Part shown: one piece after another, positions 37,973-51,179 of the stretch
Position numbering within the stretch: the first letter of the stretch is position 1
Layout: each line of letters starts with the position of its first letter
Assembly: GCF_005239225.2 (NCBI RefSeq)
Contig: NC_133293.1
Span: 18,320,333 to 18,384,332 of the forward strand
Reading direction: 5' to 3'
Source of the DNA: Populus alba
Lineage: Eukaryota > Streptophyta > Magnoliopsida > Malpighiales > Salicaceae
Length of the DNA stretch: 64,000 nt
Translations under genes and position numbers: made by a program
The notes under the pieces: generated by a model
Told to the model about the DNA's origin: nothing
Database searches by the model: none
What the model saw: the letters and a program-made list of their open reading frames with translations, nothing else

Positions 37973-38110
37973 GTGGTTCTGGGTGGTGATTAATTAGGCC
38001 TTGGCCCATTTACCTTTACAGCCTAGCTACCGAGGGTGGTTCTGGGTGGTGATTAATTAGGCCTTGGCCCATTCACCTTTACAACCTAGCTACCGCGGGT
38101 GGTTCTGGGT
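37973..38110. repeat. 63-bp tandem repeat, about 2.2 copies
   Basis: Units start at 37973, 38036 and (partial) 38099 with GTGGTTCTGGG. They differ at only a few positions (CATTTACC/CATTCACC, ACAGCC/ACAACC, CGAGG/CGCGG). Not coding. Confidence 0.95.
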
Positions 38111-38519
38111 TCCTTTTTATTTCCAACAAAAAAGAAAGTAAAAAAGAAAATATGTTAACAGATATCGGGAAAATTTTAAGGTGATCAAGTAAAAAATCTT
38201 ATTAGTTATTTTTTTTATATAAAAAAAGATAAAACCCATAATATATAAAAATTAATTAAAATATATCCATCTAATATTTATTTTTTCTTAATTATATCTA
38301 TTTTAAAAATAAAGTCAGTAAATAAAATAACTAATAAAATACTTATACATGAACGCCGATTCTGTTGAGAAATATCAAAAGGCAGGATGTATATACTACT
38401 TTGTGTTACAGGATGCTGGGCTGACGGTTTCACAAGTAGCCTCGTGGTAAAATCTGAAAAAACATAATAAAGGACACGTGCCAGTTAAATAATTACAGGC
38501 TTACACCAAACCAATATTT

Positions 38520-38720
38520 ATAGTATGTTTGGAATTGTTGTTGCAATTTCTTTTTAAAATAGTTTTTACTTGAAAAGATATTAAAATAATTATTTTTTAT
38601 TTTTTAAAAATTATTTTTAATATCAACACATCAAAATAATTAATATATATGTATGTATTAGTAATTTAAAATAATAAAAAAATTTCTTTAAAACACTTTT
38701 TAAAATATAAAAACAATCAA
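38520..38720. repeat. MITE-like AT-rich repeat copy
   Basis: Starts AGTATGTTTGGAATTGTTGT, has the TTTTTAATATCAACACATCA core and ends near AAAACAATCAAG. Confidence 0.5.
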
Positions 38721-40349
38721 GAATTAAAAAGTACTGCAGAATTTACCAATCCTGTTGAAATGCGAAGGCCATGAAGTTGAATGCTACGGTGATTCACCGA
38801 ACATGAGAAGGGGTTACAAGCAATACCTGCCCATTACTTTAATGGATTGGTTACCCTGTGGTCCATGCTGTATATGTGCTGTAGAACCCACTGATAACTT
38901 TACCATGGAGTGGAGGTCAGGCCCGTGGCCACCTAAATTCGAAGCATCGGCAAAACCACGTATGAACATTATTATAATATTATTTATAATTATATAAAAC
39001 TCTTATAAACACGTGGCTAGAATTTAGGAAGCCTGCTTGTCCTTTTTTTTTGAAAAAAGAAAATTAGGCGGGTTCGCCCCTTGAAGAATATATTTTTTTA
39101 AAAAAAAACATGTGGGTTTGTGTTTTTTAAGCTCGAACACACTGGAGAATCTAGGCCTAGCCCGTGTGCCGGGGTCTTTCTTTGTGCATTTATTTTTTTA
39201 TGTCATTTTATTTTTTGTTCTTCCATTCCCTTCCTTTTGCGTCGGGCTTGTATTGAATTTTTTTATATAAATTTATCATATCTTGTGATGTTTTTAATTC
39301 AATATGATCTAATTTTTACTTTAATTTTAATATTTTTTTATTAAAAGGTTTTTTTTTCTGTGCAACCTAGAAAAAAATTATTAGATATAGTTGAATTTAT
39401 TTTTTATGTTTCAAGATCACATGTTTGCATTCATATATATATTTCAACTTCTATGTTTGATTTTTGGCTAAATATTATTTAGTTTTAATTTGATTTCCAC
39501 ATAAAATAGTAATATTTTTTTTATAATACATGTAACCTTGTATAATATTTTTTTCTTTGATTTTATTCAGTTTACTTTCATATTTATATATATTTTTATT
39601 ATCGTTTAACTAAATAAAAAATTAATTTTATTAAATAGAGTTATTAAATATAATTGGAAATACGAGTTGTATTGCAAAATTAAATATCCTAAATTATATT
39701 TATTTTTTAATTTTTATAGTCTAGTTTTTAGTTATTGTTGAGCATTTTTTATTTATTTATGTAGAGTCACAAGTGATTCTTAATTTATTTAGATAAATGT
39801 ATGTATAAATTTTTGAATTTATGATTAATTTTTTTATATAAAAAATTATGTGACCGGCAGTGAATAGCAGGCTAGATGTCTTGTTTTTACTGTTTCTTAT
39901 TTATTATTACTAGGAGTACTAAGCTGAAAAAATGTTGCATGTGCAGGGATTTGTGATAGTGAAACATAAACGACTGCATTTTCCCATCCACAAAAGACGG
40001 GCTAAAGTTCAAATTTAAAAATAGCCTCGCTATTATCTAGGTAGTTTACTTAGCTATCATGCCTCAAAGCTCAAACTTTGAATTCGAAGCTTGTCAATGC
40101 ATCCGGCAACTGCCGTCTTAAATATTCTTATTGCCAGACAGCTAAGGTGACGTGACGTGGTATCACGGTTCCTATGATCAGATTGCTGGTCAAGATGTTT
40201 TGAGATCTTAGTCAGCCATCTTAAAAAATAACCCCTTTCAAAAAGAAACTAAAATAACTTCTCATTCTCATAATAATGATTAATTTCGTTTGTATTATGG
40301 TAAAACTACTTTCCTGCCCGGTTAATTACAAACTGCTGATAGCACTTTG

Positions 40350-40490
40350 TTTCTGGACTTTAAAAATAGTTTCGAAGAAACTTAATTTTTAATTTTTATA
40401 TTATGCTCAATGTTAAAAATAAATTTAAAAAATAAAAAAAATATTATTTTGATATATTTTTAAATAAAAAATATTTTAAAAAAAAACCTT
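40350..40490. repeat. MITE-like repeat fragment (reverse orientation)
   Basis: TTTAAAAATAGTTTCGAAGA then a TGCTCAATGTTAAAAATAAA block; same AT-rich family, decayed. Confidence 0.4.
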
Positions 40491-43064
40491 TTATATTTCT
40501 TGTTAATGGTTTTTGCGCAAGTTTATGCCATCCTTTTCACTGATGAAGAGGTTTCGTTCGAAGACATCAGAGACTGCCAATTTCACTAATACTAACATAG
40601 GAAAATACGAAGGAGAAGAAGCTGAAATATCATTTTTAATTATTTGATAATAAAAATGGGTGTATCGACATTTCATGCTAATGAAGTGACATAATCACTC
40701 GTTGTCAAGGTTGAACTGTGAAGGCGGGACGATCAAATGAAAGAGGATGAACTTTGGATAACTTGCTGCAATTCCTGTATCAAAAGATTTTTGCCTTTCG
40801 CCATCGCGGACGGCCACAAAAGCAAAGCTTTTTCTCTGGGCCTTTGCTTGGCGGGTTTTCAATCTGTTTTAACTAGCCGTTGGCGGGCCTTGCCCTCAGC
40901 TAAGTGGGCGGAGGTCGAAACTCAAAGTAAGTGAGAATCTCAAAAGGAACATGAAGCTTTTGAAAAGGAAACACGGGAAAGAGAGGATCGCCGACTCCCA
41001 GTATCACATGGAAATTTGTTGACGTTTCACATGGAAATTAGTGTTTTGAACTTTTGATCGGACTTAAATAGTTAAAGGCCTCGTGTCTTCTCCCTGTATT
41101 GAAGATAAACGAAACATGACATTAATTGATTCTTAATACAATCGATGATTATTGCAGGGGAGGGACCTGGGACAGCAGCAATCACTGGACTACGATAACT
41201 GCGCTCAAGTCAAGGTCGTACGATATTTCTCAACGTCGATTAGTTGAAGTGCAGGTGGTCGGAAATGGGTTCTCAGGGCCTCCATGCTTAATCGAAATGC
41301 TTTCTTGCACTGGAAAGTAAAAGAGGTAGAGAGGTTAGATGACCGGCTAAGTAGATTTTTGTGGTGCCCTGCCCCCTTACAACTCAGTTTCTGTGACATG
41401 ATCAATGCAGGGGCACGATGTTAGAGACAACGGTCAAACAAAACATCCTGGAATCCTCAACCTTTTTCATAAAAACACAAGTCAGAAGGGTTAAACATGT
41501 CTATTTTGAAGCAGTGAAAGAGGATTGAAGATGGTTAAATATTGCTGTTGGGTTAGGTAAGGTCCTCTGCTGCAATGCATGGAGAACGGTAAAAGCACTC
41601 TCTGCTGTTTATCTTTTTGTATCTCTCTCAAACGGCTATATCACCAAATCTCTATCTACCATCATGACCCTTAATTTCCCATCATGTTATGTAACATTAT
41701 CATTTGTCAATCACTAGCCAAACTGGCCTGTCCCCAGTCCCCACTCCCATCCATGAGACAAAACACAAGTTTATGGTCGGCCGTCCTTTTTAAAAAAAAA
41801 TTATTATTTTTTTATTTTTTTTGTATTTTTTATCGTTATCTTGATGTGAAAAATGAATTTTAATCATAACGAATTAACCACCATTAATAAACACGAGCGC
41901 AGTATTGATAATAGCATCTGCTTTTTGTATGAGATTGGGTGCTGAAAGTGGGTCACAAACAACGGTAGCAATTAACTGGGTATGAAATGGCTATTTATCC
42001 AATAAACACCCTTCAAGAATATAATGTTCAATGAATATTAAATCATGTATATCACTAAGAAAATACATCCATGTAATTATATTTTTTTATATGAATATAT
42101 ACTTCTTTCATGTCCCGCTAACATCCACTAATAATTTTTAATAAAAAAACCTTGACATGCAAAGACTCGGTTGCAAACAAATTTAAGACAGGGGTAAAAT
42201 GTTTTTTCTCTCTGAAACATACGTGGGCAAAACATTCCAATAAAAGGACTTATTTGTAAGCAAATATAAACTTGATGATCAAAATTAACTTTCCAAAAAT
42301 TGTAGGCGTAAAATGAAAATTAATGAAGATTAAATCTTGGCTAGCTTGGATGGGTATGCTGTCAACATATTCTGGTATAGATTTGAAAGGTGATTCACTA
42401 ATTTTTTTTTTTATTAATATGATTGTTCGGTCAGCTTACATTAATATTGATTAATCTCATGAGTTTTGAAATTAATAAATATATAAATATCAAGTAACCG
42501 ACAATATCATTCACTAATTTCTTAACAATACAAGTTGTATATTTTCCAGTGGATAAGATATAAGATTGATATAATGGACCGATATCCGGCTATTATATTA
42601 CTTAGCAGAGGATGGTGCATTATTGTGTGGAATAAAACCAATTATAGAATCTTTATCCATAGTTTTAAATCTTGAAATTAAACCACATGAGTTTTGATTT
42701 GTTTTAGTTAAATGAAATAAATAGCTATATATTAATAACTATGTGTGCACTCTCATGGTAATATTTAATAAAATTAATGATGAGATTTAAAAATAAAATA
42801 AAATTATTTCCGTACTATGTTAATTTCGACATCAACGGTGAAACAATGATGATTTTTTTTTTCTATAATGTTTTTAGATTTATTCAAAACTTTGAAACTA
42901 TCATTACCTGATCGCTACTATACGGCCTTTCTAATGGCCTATATTCCTTTAAAAGGTATTTTTACAACTTTTATGAACATGTAGAAATGCTACACGAAGC
43001 AATTTATTTTTATATTTTAAAAAAAATATGCCTACAGTCTATTTTATGAAAGCGTCAATCTTCT

Positions 43065-43245
43065 ATTCTATTTGTTTTTATATTTTAAAAAAAATTAATT
43101 TTTTTTATATTAAATAAATATTTTTTTTGATATTTTCAGATTATTTTGATATATTAATATTAAAAATAATTTTTAAAAAATAAAAATATATTATTTTAAT
43201 ATATTTTAAAATAAATTTTTTAAAATAACAACAATTACATTTTCA
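43065..43245. repeat. MITE-like AT-rich repeat copy (reverse orientation)
   Basis: Contains GATTATTTTGATATATTAAT followed by ATTAAAAATAATTTTTAAAA, the reverse-orientation core of the family. Confidence 0.45.
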
Positions 43246-44454
43246 ATCCCATTATTCATAAATGCATCAGAGATTTACGTCAACAAGGAGAAGGAGAAGA
43301 TGACAACTTGTAGGTTGTCGCTTGCTGGGCTTGATAGGTTTCGATGAATGCTCAAAAGAAAATGAAAAAAAAAAAAACCAAACCTGTCCGTATGCATCAA
43401 TTTACTGCGCTTGAAAGAGCTGAAGCAAACTCAAATTTATTTTTCAACGTCAACCTAACCCACCCGTTCTATCAATTTTCTATTTCCTTGCATGAAAGTT
43501 ACAGGTGAGCATATAAATGCTAAATAACTGCTCAATAATTTCCACTAAATGAATACTTTGAGTAGTGCAGACGCTTTAAAAAAATAAAAAAAACGAAAAC
43601 ATAACGTGAGTGAATACCTTGTATTTTCTTTCCCTCTATGTAAAGCTTGTGTTGTCTCTCTTTTATGAGCTCATGGCTAGAATACCTTCCTTAAAGATTA
43701 CAAATTATATCAGGACAAAGAATTAGAAAACAAATAGAAAAGGAAAAGTATAAATCATTTTTACACAATGAGCTACCCATTCCTCTATTTTTCAAAGACC
43801 TTGGTCAATATTTAATAATATTTAAATTTGAAATTTGAATAAATTTATATTATTTTATGATTAACTTTTATTAATAGATATTAAAAAAATAAAAAGCATC
43901 ATATATATATATATATATATATTTATTAACTTAGATTTTTGGAAGAGCTTGCGTGCACCTTTATTATTTTCATGAGTCTTGAAGTTAATGATAATATAAG
44001 TCTACAGTGGTTCTAAAATTTATAAAATTTAAATTGGTAACCTCTAGAAAATAAATATAAAATCTTAATCAGTTAAGATATATTATCCAAGATTATATAT
44101 ATATAAATAAATAAAGAGTATCATATTAATCCATACTTGAGAGTGTAGACGTCCATGGCGCTGCATTTATTTATTCGATAGTACTAGAATAGTACTTTTA
44201 CTCTCAATCTAATCTAGCTCTTGATCTCCTTGTGTTGTCTCCGTCTCCCCATTGCATGACGAGGTACGTACGAAGAAAGACGGTATATAAAAAAAATTCA
44301 AAAAGAGGACGTGGCCACGGGTAAAACAAACAGGGCAAAAATGTAATTTGAGAGGGCATTGGCAAATCCGTCCGCTTACGGCCACCTGACCTGACCATAT
44401 TGTTTTAATATTATTTTGAACGTATTCTCTGCTCAGAGACTGAAAAAAGTCTTT

Positions 44455-44625
44455 GTTTTTGTGTTGCTGCTATGGTTTTTTTTTTTTTTTTTTTTTAATG
44501 TAATTTTAAATTTTTTTTTTATTTTAATAGGTTGATGTGAAAAATAAATTTTAATAAATAAAAAAATATTTTTAATAAATTTCAAACGAAAAAATATTTT
44601 AAAGAAACAGCATAGTAACAAACAC
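44455..44625. mobile_element. MITE with imperfect inverted ends
   Basis: Left end TTGTGTTGCTGCTATGG; right end, read on the other strand, AGTGTTTGTTACTATGCTG. The interior is the family's AT-rich core with a 22-nt T run. It sits about 120 bp upstream of the RopGEF TATA box. Confidence 0.5.
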
Positions 44626-44742
44626 TAGGAGAAACAAAGCAAATAAAAAAACAAAGAGAGACGTTAGCTCATGGCACGTGATCCTTTGACAGCAGTTTGC
44701 CTTTTGATCTTCAAAAATCAAAATTTGAAGCTAGGCAAACAG

Positions 44743-44754
44743 AATATAAATATA
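44743..44754 (+). promoter_or_regulatory. TATA box of the RopGEF gene
   Basis: ATATAAATATAAAG about 220 nt upstream of the RopGEF start codon. It implies a 5' UTR of roughly 190 nt. Confidence 0.45.
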
Positions 44755-44845
44755 AAGAACAAACCCCCTCAACGAAAAGGAAGAATAATCTAATTGATTC
44801 TCTTTCATTTCTTGTAACCACTTGGTTTTATTGCAACCTCAAATC

Positions 44846-44887
44846 ATGAGCCGCATCAAAAACCCATGTACTTGTAGCGTTAACTAG
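44846..44887 (+). promoter_or_regulatory. Upstream ORF in the RopGEF leader
   Basis: A 13-codon ORF (MSRIKNPCTCSVN, stop TAG) that lies between the predicted transcription start and the main ATG at 44973. If the TATA box call is right, it is on the mRNA and could dampen translation. Confidence 0.4.
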
Positions 44888-44972
44888 CTAGTGGAATTAT
44901 GGTTTTGGTGAATCCTACAAGGAATTGAGCTTTTGGGTTTCGAAAAGTTAAACTGCCCTTTTTTTTTTAAGA

Positions 44973-47900
44973 ATGGAAACAATGGCGAAGAAGAGTTGTG
45001 GTGGGGGAGGATTTGAGAAGAAGAGGAAGGATGGGTCTGAGTTACTGACCGATTCAAGAGAGAGTAGCAACTCGAGTTCTAGGAGTAGTTCTAGTGAGGT
45101 AGCTAAGACAAATAATGGGTGTGCTTCACCGTCTCCTCTGGGCTGGCCTATAAGGAAATCTGGAGAGTGCAAGAGCTTGGTCTCTATTGGAAATGGTAGT
45201 GAAGAAAAGAAAGCCCATTTGGAGGATTCAAAATTCAGAAAGCTAGGATCAAAGCTTTCAGGTTGGTTTTGGTGCTTTTTTACTTTTTTCATTATATATG
45301 CCTCTCATGTTTCAAAAAATTCAAATTTCAAAATTGCCATTTTTTATTTTTTTTTGATTGAGGTATATGCCCACTTTATGATTATTAGGAAGCTGACTTT
45401 ATCTCCATTTCTTTTGGGGGTGATTTTGTGTAGAGATTGATATGATGAAGGAGAGGTTTGCAAAATTGTTGCTTGGTGAGGATATGTCAGGGTCTGGAAA
45501 AGGGGTTTGCACAGCTTTGGCTATATCAAATGCCATCACCAATTTGTGTGGTATGATCTCTTTCTCTCTCAATCCGTGTTGTGCGTGTGGAGCCTTGGTT
45601 CCCAGTTCTGCAGTTTCATTTTAATTTGATGTTGGTTATGCAACATGTAGGTCATGTTTTTGGGCAACTGTGGAGACTAGAGCCATTGCCTGCAGAGAAG
45701 AAATCAATGTGGAGAAGAGAGATGGAGTTACTTCTTTGTGTTGGAGATCACATTGTGGAATTAATACCCTCCTGGCAGACATTTCCTGATGGTAGTAAGC
45801 TTGAGGTAATTCTAATTATGGTCCCAATTTTAGAAATGTACAATGGAAATTTGCTCGCAAGGTCAAGGAAAAGAATAAGAATCTTAGAACAGAGCTTAAT
45901 TAAGCAATTTGGCTGTTGGATTTTAGTTTTTCGACTGTTCTGATGATAAACCAACATAACATGATTGTAATATATGTTTCCCCTCCCCAATCCGTGTATT
46001 TATTTTCAACAATCTGATAACTGATTCTTGAACTGTGTACTATTTATAGCCTAAAATTTATTCTAGGATGTATTCAAGTTGTTGTTTCCGTACCCTTGTG
46101 TGAAGAAAGCTTGTGCTAGTTGAGATTTTTAGGATAGAGTCCCCGAGAAAAAGAAGATCCAATTAATTCATTTGAAATCAACTCAATTTTTCCTTTTCTT
46201 TTGTTTGTTTATCGATGTAATTAGTTTCTGCATTTTGCAGGTCATGACTTGCAGGCTTAGATCCGATCTTTTTATAAATCTACCAGCTCTGAGTAAACTA
46301 GACAATATGCTTCTTGTAAGATTTAGCCCTACTTATTACTTTAATCTCTCTCCCTCTCTCTTCATATCTGATCATTTTGGAAGTCATTAATCTGTTCCCT
46401 TCAATGACAGGAAGTTTTAGATAGTTTCACGGACACAGAGTTTTGGTATGTTGATCAAGGGATTGTAGCCCCAGACGCAGATGGGTCAGCCTCTTTCCGT
46501 AAGACAATACAGAGGCAAGAAGAAAAATGGTGGCTACCCGTACCCCGTGTCCCAGCTGGTGGTCTCAGTAATGATACAAGAAAGCAGTTGAACCACACGC
46601 GTGAATGCACCAATCAAATACTGAAAGCTGCAATGGCAATCAACAGTGTTGCTTTAGCTGAAATGGATATTCCTGACTCGTACTTGGAAGCTCTTCCAAA
46701 GGTTAAATCTGGCAATGCACCAGATTTTTTTTTTTCTGTTCCTGTGTCAAACTTTGCTTGATTTTTTTTTGTTATGTGATGGAATCAACACTGCATTCAC
46801 AATTTTCTCAATGTTTCCTAATTATATGCTCAACTTTTTTGTACTGACTTGATTCCATTGATCCAAATCTTTATGTTTCTTCCTAATATTGTAGGCAGTT
46901 TCTGGTTTATCATATGTGTTTAAATGTAAAGTAAACGCATTTCACGAATCTTCTGATTAGGCACAATAACTTTCAATGATTTGCATAGATTTTTCTGTGT
47001 TAAGGGTATGTGACAGTCGGTTGTTAATTTATTTTCAGAATGGGAGAGCTTGTCTAGGGGACCTTGTGTACCGATATATTACTTCAGACCAGTTCTCTGC
47101 AGAGTGCCTGCTCGATTGCCTTGACCTGTCATCTGAACATGTTGCTCTAGATATTGCAAATCGTGTGGAATCGGCAATTTATGTATGGCGTCGGAGAGCT
47201 CATTCAAGACCCCCACCTAATCCAAACCGCTCCACTACAAAGTCATCATGGGAGATGGTCAAGGACTTAATAGTTGATGGAGATAAGAGGGAATTGCTTG
47301 CAGAAAGAGCTGAAAGTCTCCTGCTTTCCTTGAAGCAGTGGTTCCCTAATCTAACCCAGACCACCTTGGACACCAGCAAAATCCAATTCAACAAGGTTAG
47401 CTCTCTCTCACTCGCTCCATTATTACTTCAACCCCACCACACCATCCCCACCTTTTCTGTTTCCTAAGTTCTTCGTATCAACTTGACTTGTTTTTCAACT
47501 TTTAGGATGTTGGGAAATCAATTATCGAGAGCTATTCAAGAGTTCTGGAGAGCTTGGCGTTTAATATTGTGGCCCGTATTGATGACTTGTTATACGTGGA
47601 TGACTTGACTAAACATTCGGACAAATTGTCTTCGGTTCCAACAGTCAGTGTGATTTCTCACAAGAAGGTTTCGATTCCCTACTCTGTGCCTGTCTCAGGC
47701 ACTTCATACAAAACAACATTTAGTACACCGAGCTTTTCACCTATGCCGCTTATTAGTCCTGTACGGGGAGAGAGAACTCCATTCCTCCACAATATCACCA
47801 CCTCCAACAACGATTACAGCAAGCCTCACCGTCGTGGTTTTGGTGTGAAGAGAGTTCTGACGAACTATCTTGGTGTTGATTCAAGACCAAAGATATGTGG

Positions 47901-48033
47901 TAATACAAACGAAGGATCATGTCCAAATCCAAAGACAAATCTAAGAGAGGATTTGGGACCGGAAAAGGACTCACCGACCCAAAAAAATGCGACTAAATTG
48001 CCTCAAAGCGCTCCCAAATATATTGCAACTTGA
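44973..48033 (+). CDS. ROPGEF5: Rop guanine nucleotide exchange factor (PRONE domain)
   Basis: Seven exons with GT-AG junctions and continuous frame: 44973-45261, 45434-45550, 45651-45805, 46241-46315, 46411-46701, 47039-47395, 47506-48033; product 603 aa. The N-terminal 96 residues are Ser-rich and variable. The PRONE catalytic domain spans about 97-466: [20 protein letters not shown] at its start, the [19 protein letters not shown] block, the WYVDQGI and [10 protein letters not shown] motifs, a [15 protein letters not shown] helix, and [15 protein letters not shown] at the end. The C-terminal tail (about 467-603) is Ser/Pro-rich and ends in a basic segment. PRONE proteins swap GDP for GTP on plant Rho GTPases (ROPs) at the plasma membrane, downstream of receptor kinases that phosphorylate the tail, steering polar growth. 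The position next to GC1 and a MEE60-like gene points to the ROPGEF5 orthologue; that paralogue assignment rests on gene order from memory. Confidence 0.95.
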
Positions 48034-48208
48034 CAAGGAAAATTGAAATGTAGCTTGAGAATTAGGATTGTTCATGCTGGAGAACCTTCTGATATTTTAT
48101 TGTTGTTTACAATCTTAATGTCCTCTTCGAGTCCTTGATTTTTACTGTCAATAGCTTTATATTTAGTCCTTGAGTTATGGGACACGTAGTAAAAGTTTCT
48201 TCGACAAG

Positions 48209-48280
48209 GGGGCATTCCGAGAATTGAACTCGGGACCTCTCGCACCCTAAGCGAGAATCATACCACTAGACCAAATGCCC
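48209..48280 (-). tRNA. trnP-AGG: tRNA-Pro (AGG)
   Basis: A 72-nt cloverleaf on the minus strand: acceptor GGGCATT pairs with AATGCCC plus discriminator C. The anticodon arm is CTCGC-TTAGGGT-GCGAG, giving anticodon AGG. The B box reads GAGTTCAATTC and the A box TGGTCTAGTGGT. No intron. It lies about 175 bp beyond the RopGEF stop codon, facing it. Confidence 0.96.
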
Positions 48281-50690
48281 ATTCTGATAAAAGAGTTGTC
48301 AAATTATATAAATAAACAAACAAAATATGCTATTAAAATAATAATTATGATTTTCTTATGCTATGCCATGTTCGGTATTAAAAATAATTTATTTCGAAGA
48401 AATTCATACGATAATAGGAATTTATATAAGAAGGTTGATTAAACCATGCTTGAAAATAAAAATAAAAATAAAATTAAAAATTTTATAAGTTTTAATCTAG
48501 TTAATAACTATGTAAACCTTAAGTGATTTTAAGAGGACTTAAACTTATAACTATTAAAAAAAAATATTAAGATTTGAGGAGTTAAATTACTCTAAGAATT
48601 ATTTCATCTTTAACTTTTTTTATATAAGTGTTTGATACTTTTATTTTGTACAATAAAATGTTTAAGTTGATATGAGTTTGTCAACTACTGGTATGACTAA
48701 GTGATGAATTCTAACATTAAAAATAATATTTAAAATAATGTAAGTTGTTACGTTAGCAAATGAATCAAAACATAGTTGAAAATTAAAAAAATAGTGGTTA
48801 ATATATATATAAAGAAACACGTATATAATTTGAGAGATACAAATTAATCAACACATCAAATATAAGAAATTAGGTCCTCGTTCACTTCACACATGTAAAT
48901 TAACATATGAAAATCCTTTTTGTTTTTAACTAGGTCCTAAATAGCAGCCTCATTTGTTTTTTCTACGGGTGGATTTAAAAATCTTAAACGTTTATTCCAT
49001 ATAAGAATCAAGGAATCAATCATATCTTATATGAAACAAAATATTCAAAGATATCGCTCGTGAAGTTTTGGTGGCAGCTCAATTTGAAGATCTAAGAGGA
49101 TAAATGATGGATATGTTTGGCTTTGCTATGCTTATAAAAAACTTATAGATAATGTCTTGAAAGACTGTCATTTGCTGGATAAAAAAAAATATATAACAAT
49201 TCCATAATAGAAATGTTTTTTTTCTTTTCAGCAGATGCGCTGTTGGGTTAGTTTATGCTAGTTTTTTTTACTAGCTCTACACAACATGCCATATTATTTT
49301 CTTATAACCTTATAAAAATTGTAAAAATAATAGGAAGTCAAAAGTTTGATGTATAATAGATGAAGAATTTTTAAAATATTGAGATGGTGAAATATTGGAT
49401 GATATATTTTTTTAAAAAAAATTAAAATACTAGCATATTGGATCAACCAAGACTAATTATATTTGACTCATGAAACTCTTGATTTTAGGTATGAGCTGGA
49501 GACAACATTATGAAATCTAAACCAAAATATGTTGCAATCCAATTGTTTTTATAGAAAAAAGAAAAATTTAAGACTCTAGCAACTTAGCTGATTGAATATA
49601 TTTAAGTTGAGTTAATTTAATAATATAATTAAAAAAACAACAATGAATAATAAATAAAAAGAGTGAGATAACACATGTGTATTTTAAAAATGAGTGAAAA
49701 TCATATAGAAACAAAAAAGAATTTTAACATTCAAATAATTAAATGCTAAAAGATAAAACTGGAAAAATATGATGCAATAAAAACAAAACAAAACAAATAA
49801 TATTTTTTACCTCAAACCACACAACGGGCTAGATATTCTTTTTATAACCTTAAAAAATGTCAAAATAAATGGATATAATGACGTTCTAGGTAATATATTT
49901 TTTGAAAATAAATATTGAGCAATTAATTTTATTTAATTTTAAAAAAATTATTTAAAAATAAGTTAGATATAATAAAGAAAAAATATATGAAAAACCCAGA
50001 TATAACTCAAAGTAATTTTAAAAACAATGAAAAATTTTATACAAAGAAAAAAACCTTAAATTACAAGGTTTAATATTAGTTAAATAAAATTTCAACCGAT
50101 GAAACAAAAAATCATGATTTAAAAAAAAAGGAGAAAAATTCAACAAATTAACTATGAAGGAATTCTTAAATCTAAATTAATTTCTCAAACTTGCAATTCG
50201 TTAAATTCTAGATTTATGGTTAATTTAAAAGCTCAATTTAATATTGAAAAATAAAATAAAAAAAATTCAATCTTAAAAACCTAACAAGGTTAAAAAATAA
50301 CGATAAAAAAAATAAAAATAAAATTGATATGTAAATATAATGAATAATGATGAAATTGTAAATTTATTTTTATAAAAAAACCAAAAATAAATATAAAATC
50401 TGATATGTAAATATAATGAAATTGAAATTGTAAATTTATTTTTATAAAAAATACCAAAAATAAAATAAATAATAAAAAGCAAGAAACATATCTAAAATTT
50501 AAAAAATTAATATTAAAAAAAAAAATCAATTATAATAACAATGACCAAATCCACTCGAGATACCTCGAACAATCTAGAAATAACAACCGAACACTTAAAA
50601 AAAGTTATTTTACCCCTGAAAGACCGTCTGAAAAAAAAAAAAGAAGGCAATTCACTACTATAATTTACTGTGAATTAAGACATCTGTAGT
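48281..50690. other. AT-rich spacer between the two tRNA genes
   Basis: Very A/T-rich with many A-runs. A partly repeated segment near 50325-50470 (GTAAATTTATTTTTATAAAA twice about 65 bp apart) produces overlapping low-complexity ORFs on the minus strand. Nothing gene-like. Confidence 0.5.
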
Positions 50691-50791
50691 GGTTTTCACT
50701 TTTCCCACACCAAAAAGGTTATGCTAATTCGGTAAACAATTGACGATATAATTAAGTATATTACTTTTATGAAAACACTCTCCTCAGTAAA

Positions 50792-50863
50792 GTCGTTGTA
50801 GTATAGTGGTGAGTATTCCCGCCTGTCACGCGGGTGACCCGGGTTCGATCCCCGGCAACGGCG
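50792..50863 (+). tRNA. trnD-GTC: tRNA-Asp (GTC)
   Basis: 72 nt. Acceptor GTCGTTG pairs with CAACGGC plus discriminator G. The anticodon stem-loop CCCGC-CTGTCAC-GCGGG gives anticodon GTC. The A box TAGTATAGTGG and B box GGTTCGATCCC are canonical. No intron. A T-run (50868-50872) follows and can end pol III transcription. Confidence 0.97.
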
Positions 50864-51179
50864 CATCTTTTTTCTCTTTCCTCCTTCATTCACTTTTTGC
50901 CCCTTTCAAAGAAAGAACGCGTAATGCGCACTCTTATTTACGTCGTGACACGTTGCTCCAAAAAAACCGTCCTCTCCTTGTCCAAACAAATCGTCACTCT
51001 CACTCTTCCTCTTTACCTTTTCGCAACTTCCTTCCCCATTTCCTACGAGGAGAAGCTCAAAACCAGAAAACAAACCCTAATCAGTCACTCAAGGAATCCC
51101 ACAATTTCCCACATAAAAGCCTCCCCTCATTTAACACTCCATCCCTCTTCACCATACGACCTCTCAATTTCAAATCCCA

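Larger units (their letters stand above)
38721..44740. other. Intergenic region without a recognised gene
   Basis: Contains MITE-like pieces near 40350-40490, 43065-43245 and 44455-44625 and TA microsatellites near 43903-43921 and 44095-44104. Around 40700-40930 and 41120-41420 composition is more balanced and small ORFs occur (64-66 codons), but none resembles a known protein or shows a credible exon pattern. Confidence 0.5.

Noticed and set aside
40737..41405. Three ORFs of 64-66 codons in a more balanced stretch
   Set aside because: No motif, no exon structure and no overlap with any recognised promoter. Treated as chance.
44948..45292. 114-codon ORF antisense to RopGEF exon 1
   Set aside because: It mirrors the low-complexity Ser/Glu-rich first exon of RopGEF and has no independent support.
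50273..50529. Overlapping minus-strand ORFs of 69 and 79 codons rich in Phe/Ile
   Set aside because: They are translations of an A/T-rich duplicated stretch; typical of low-complexity DNA.
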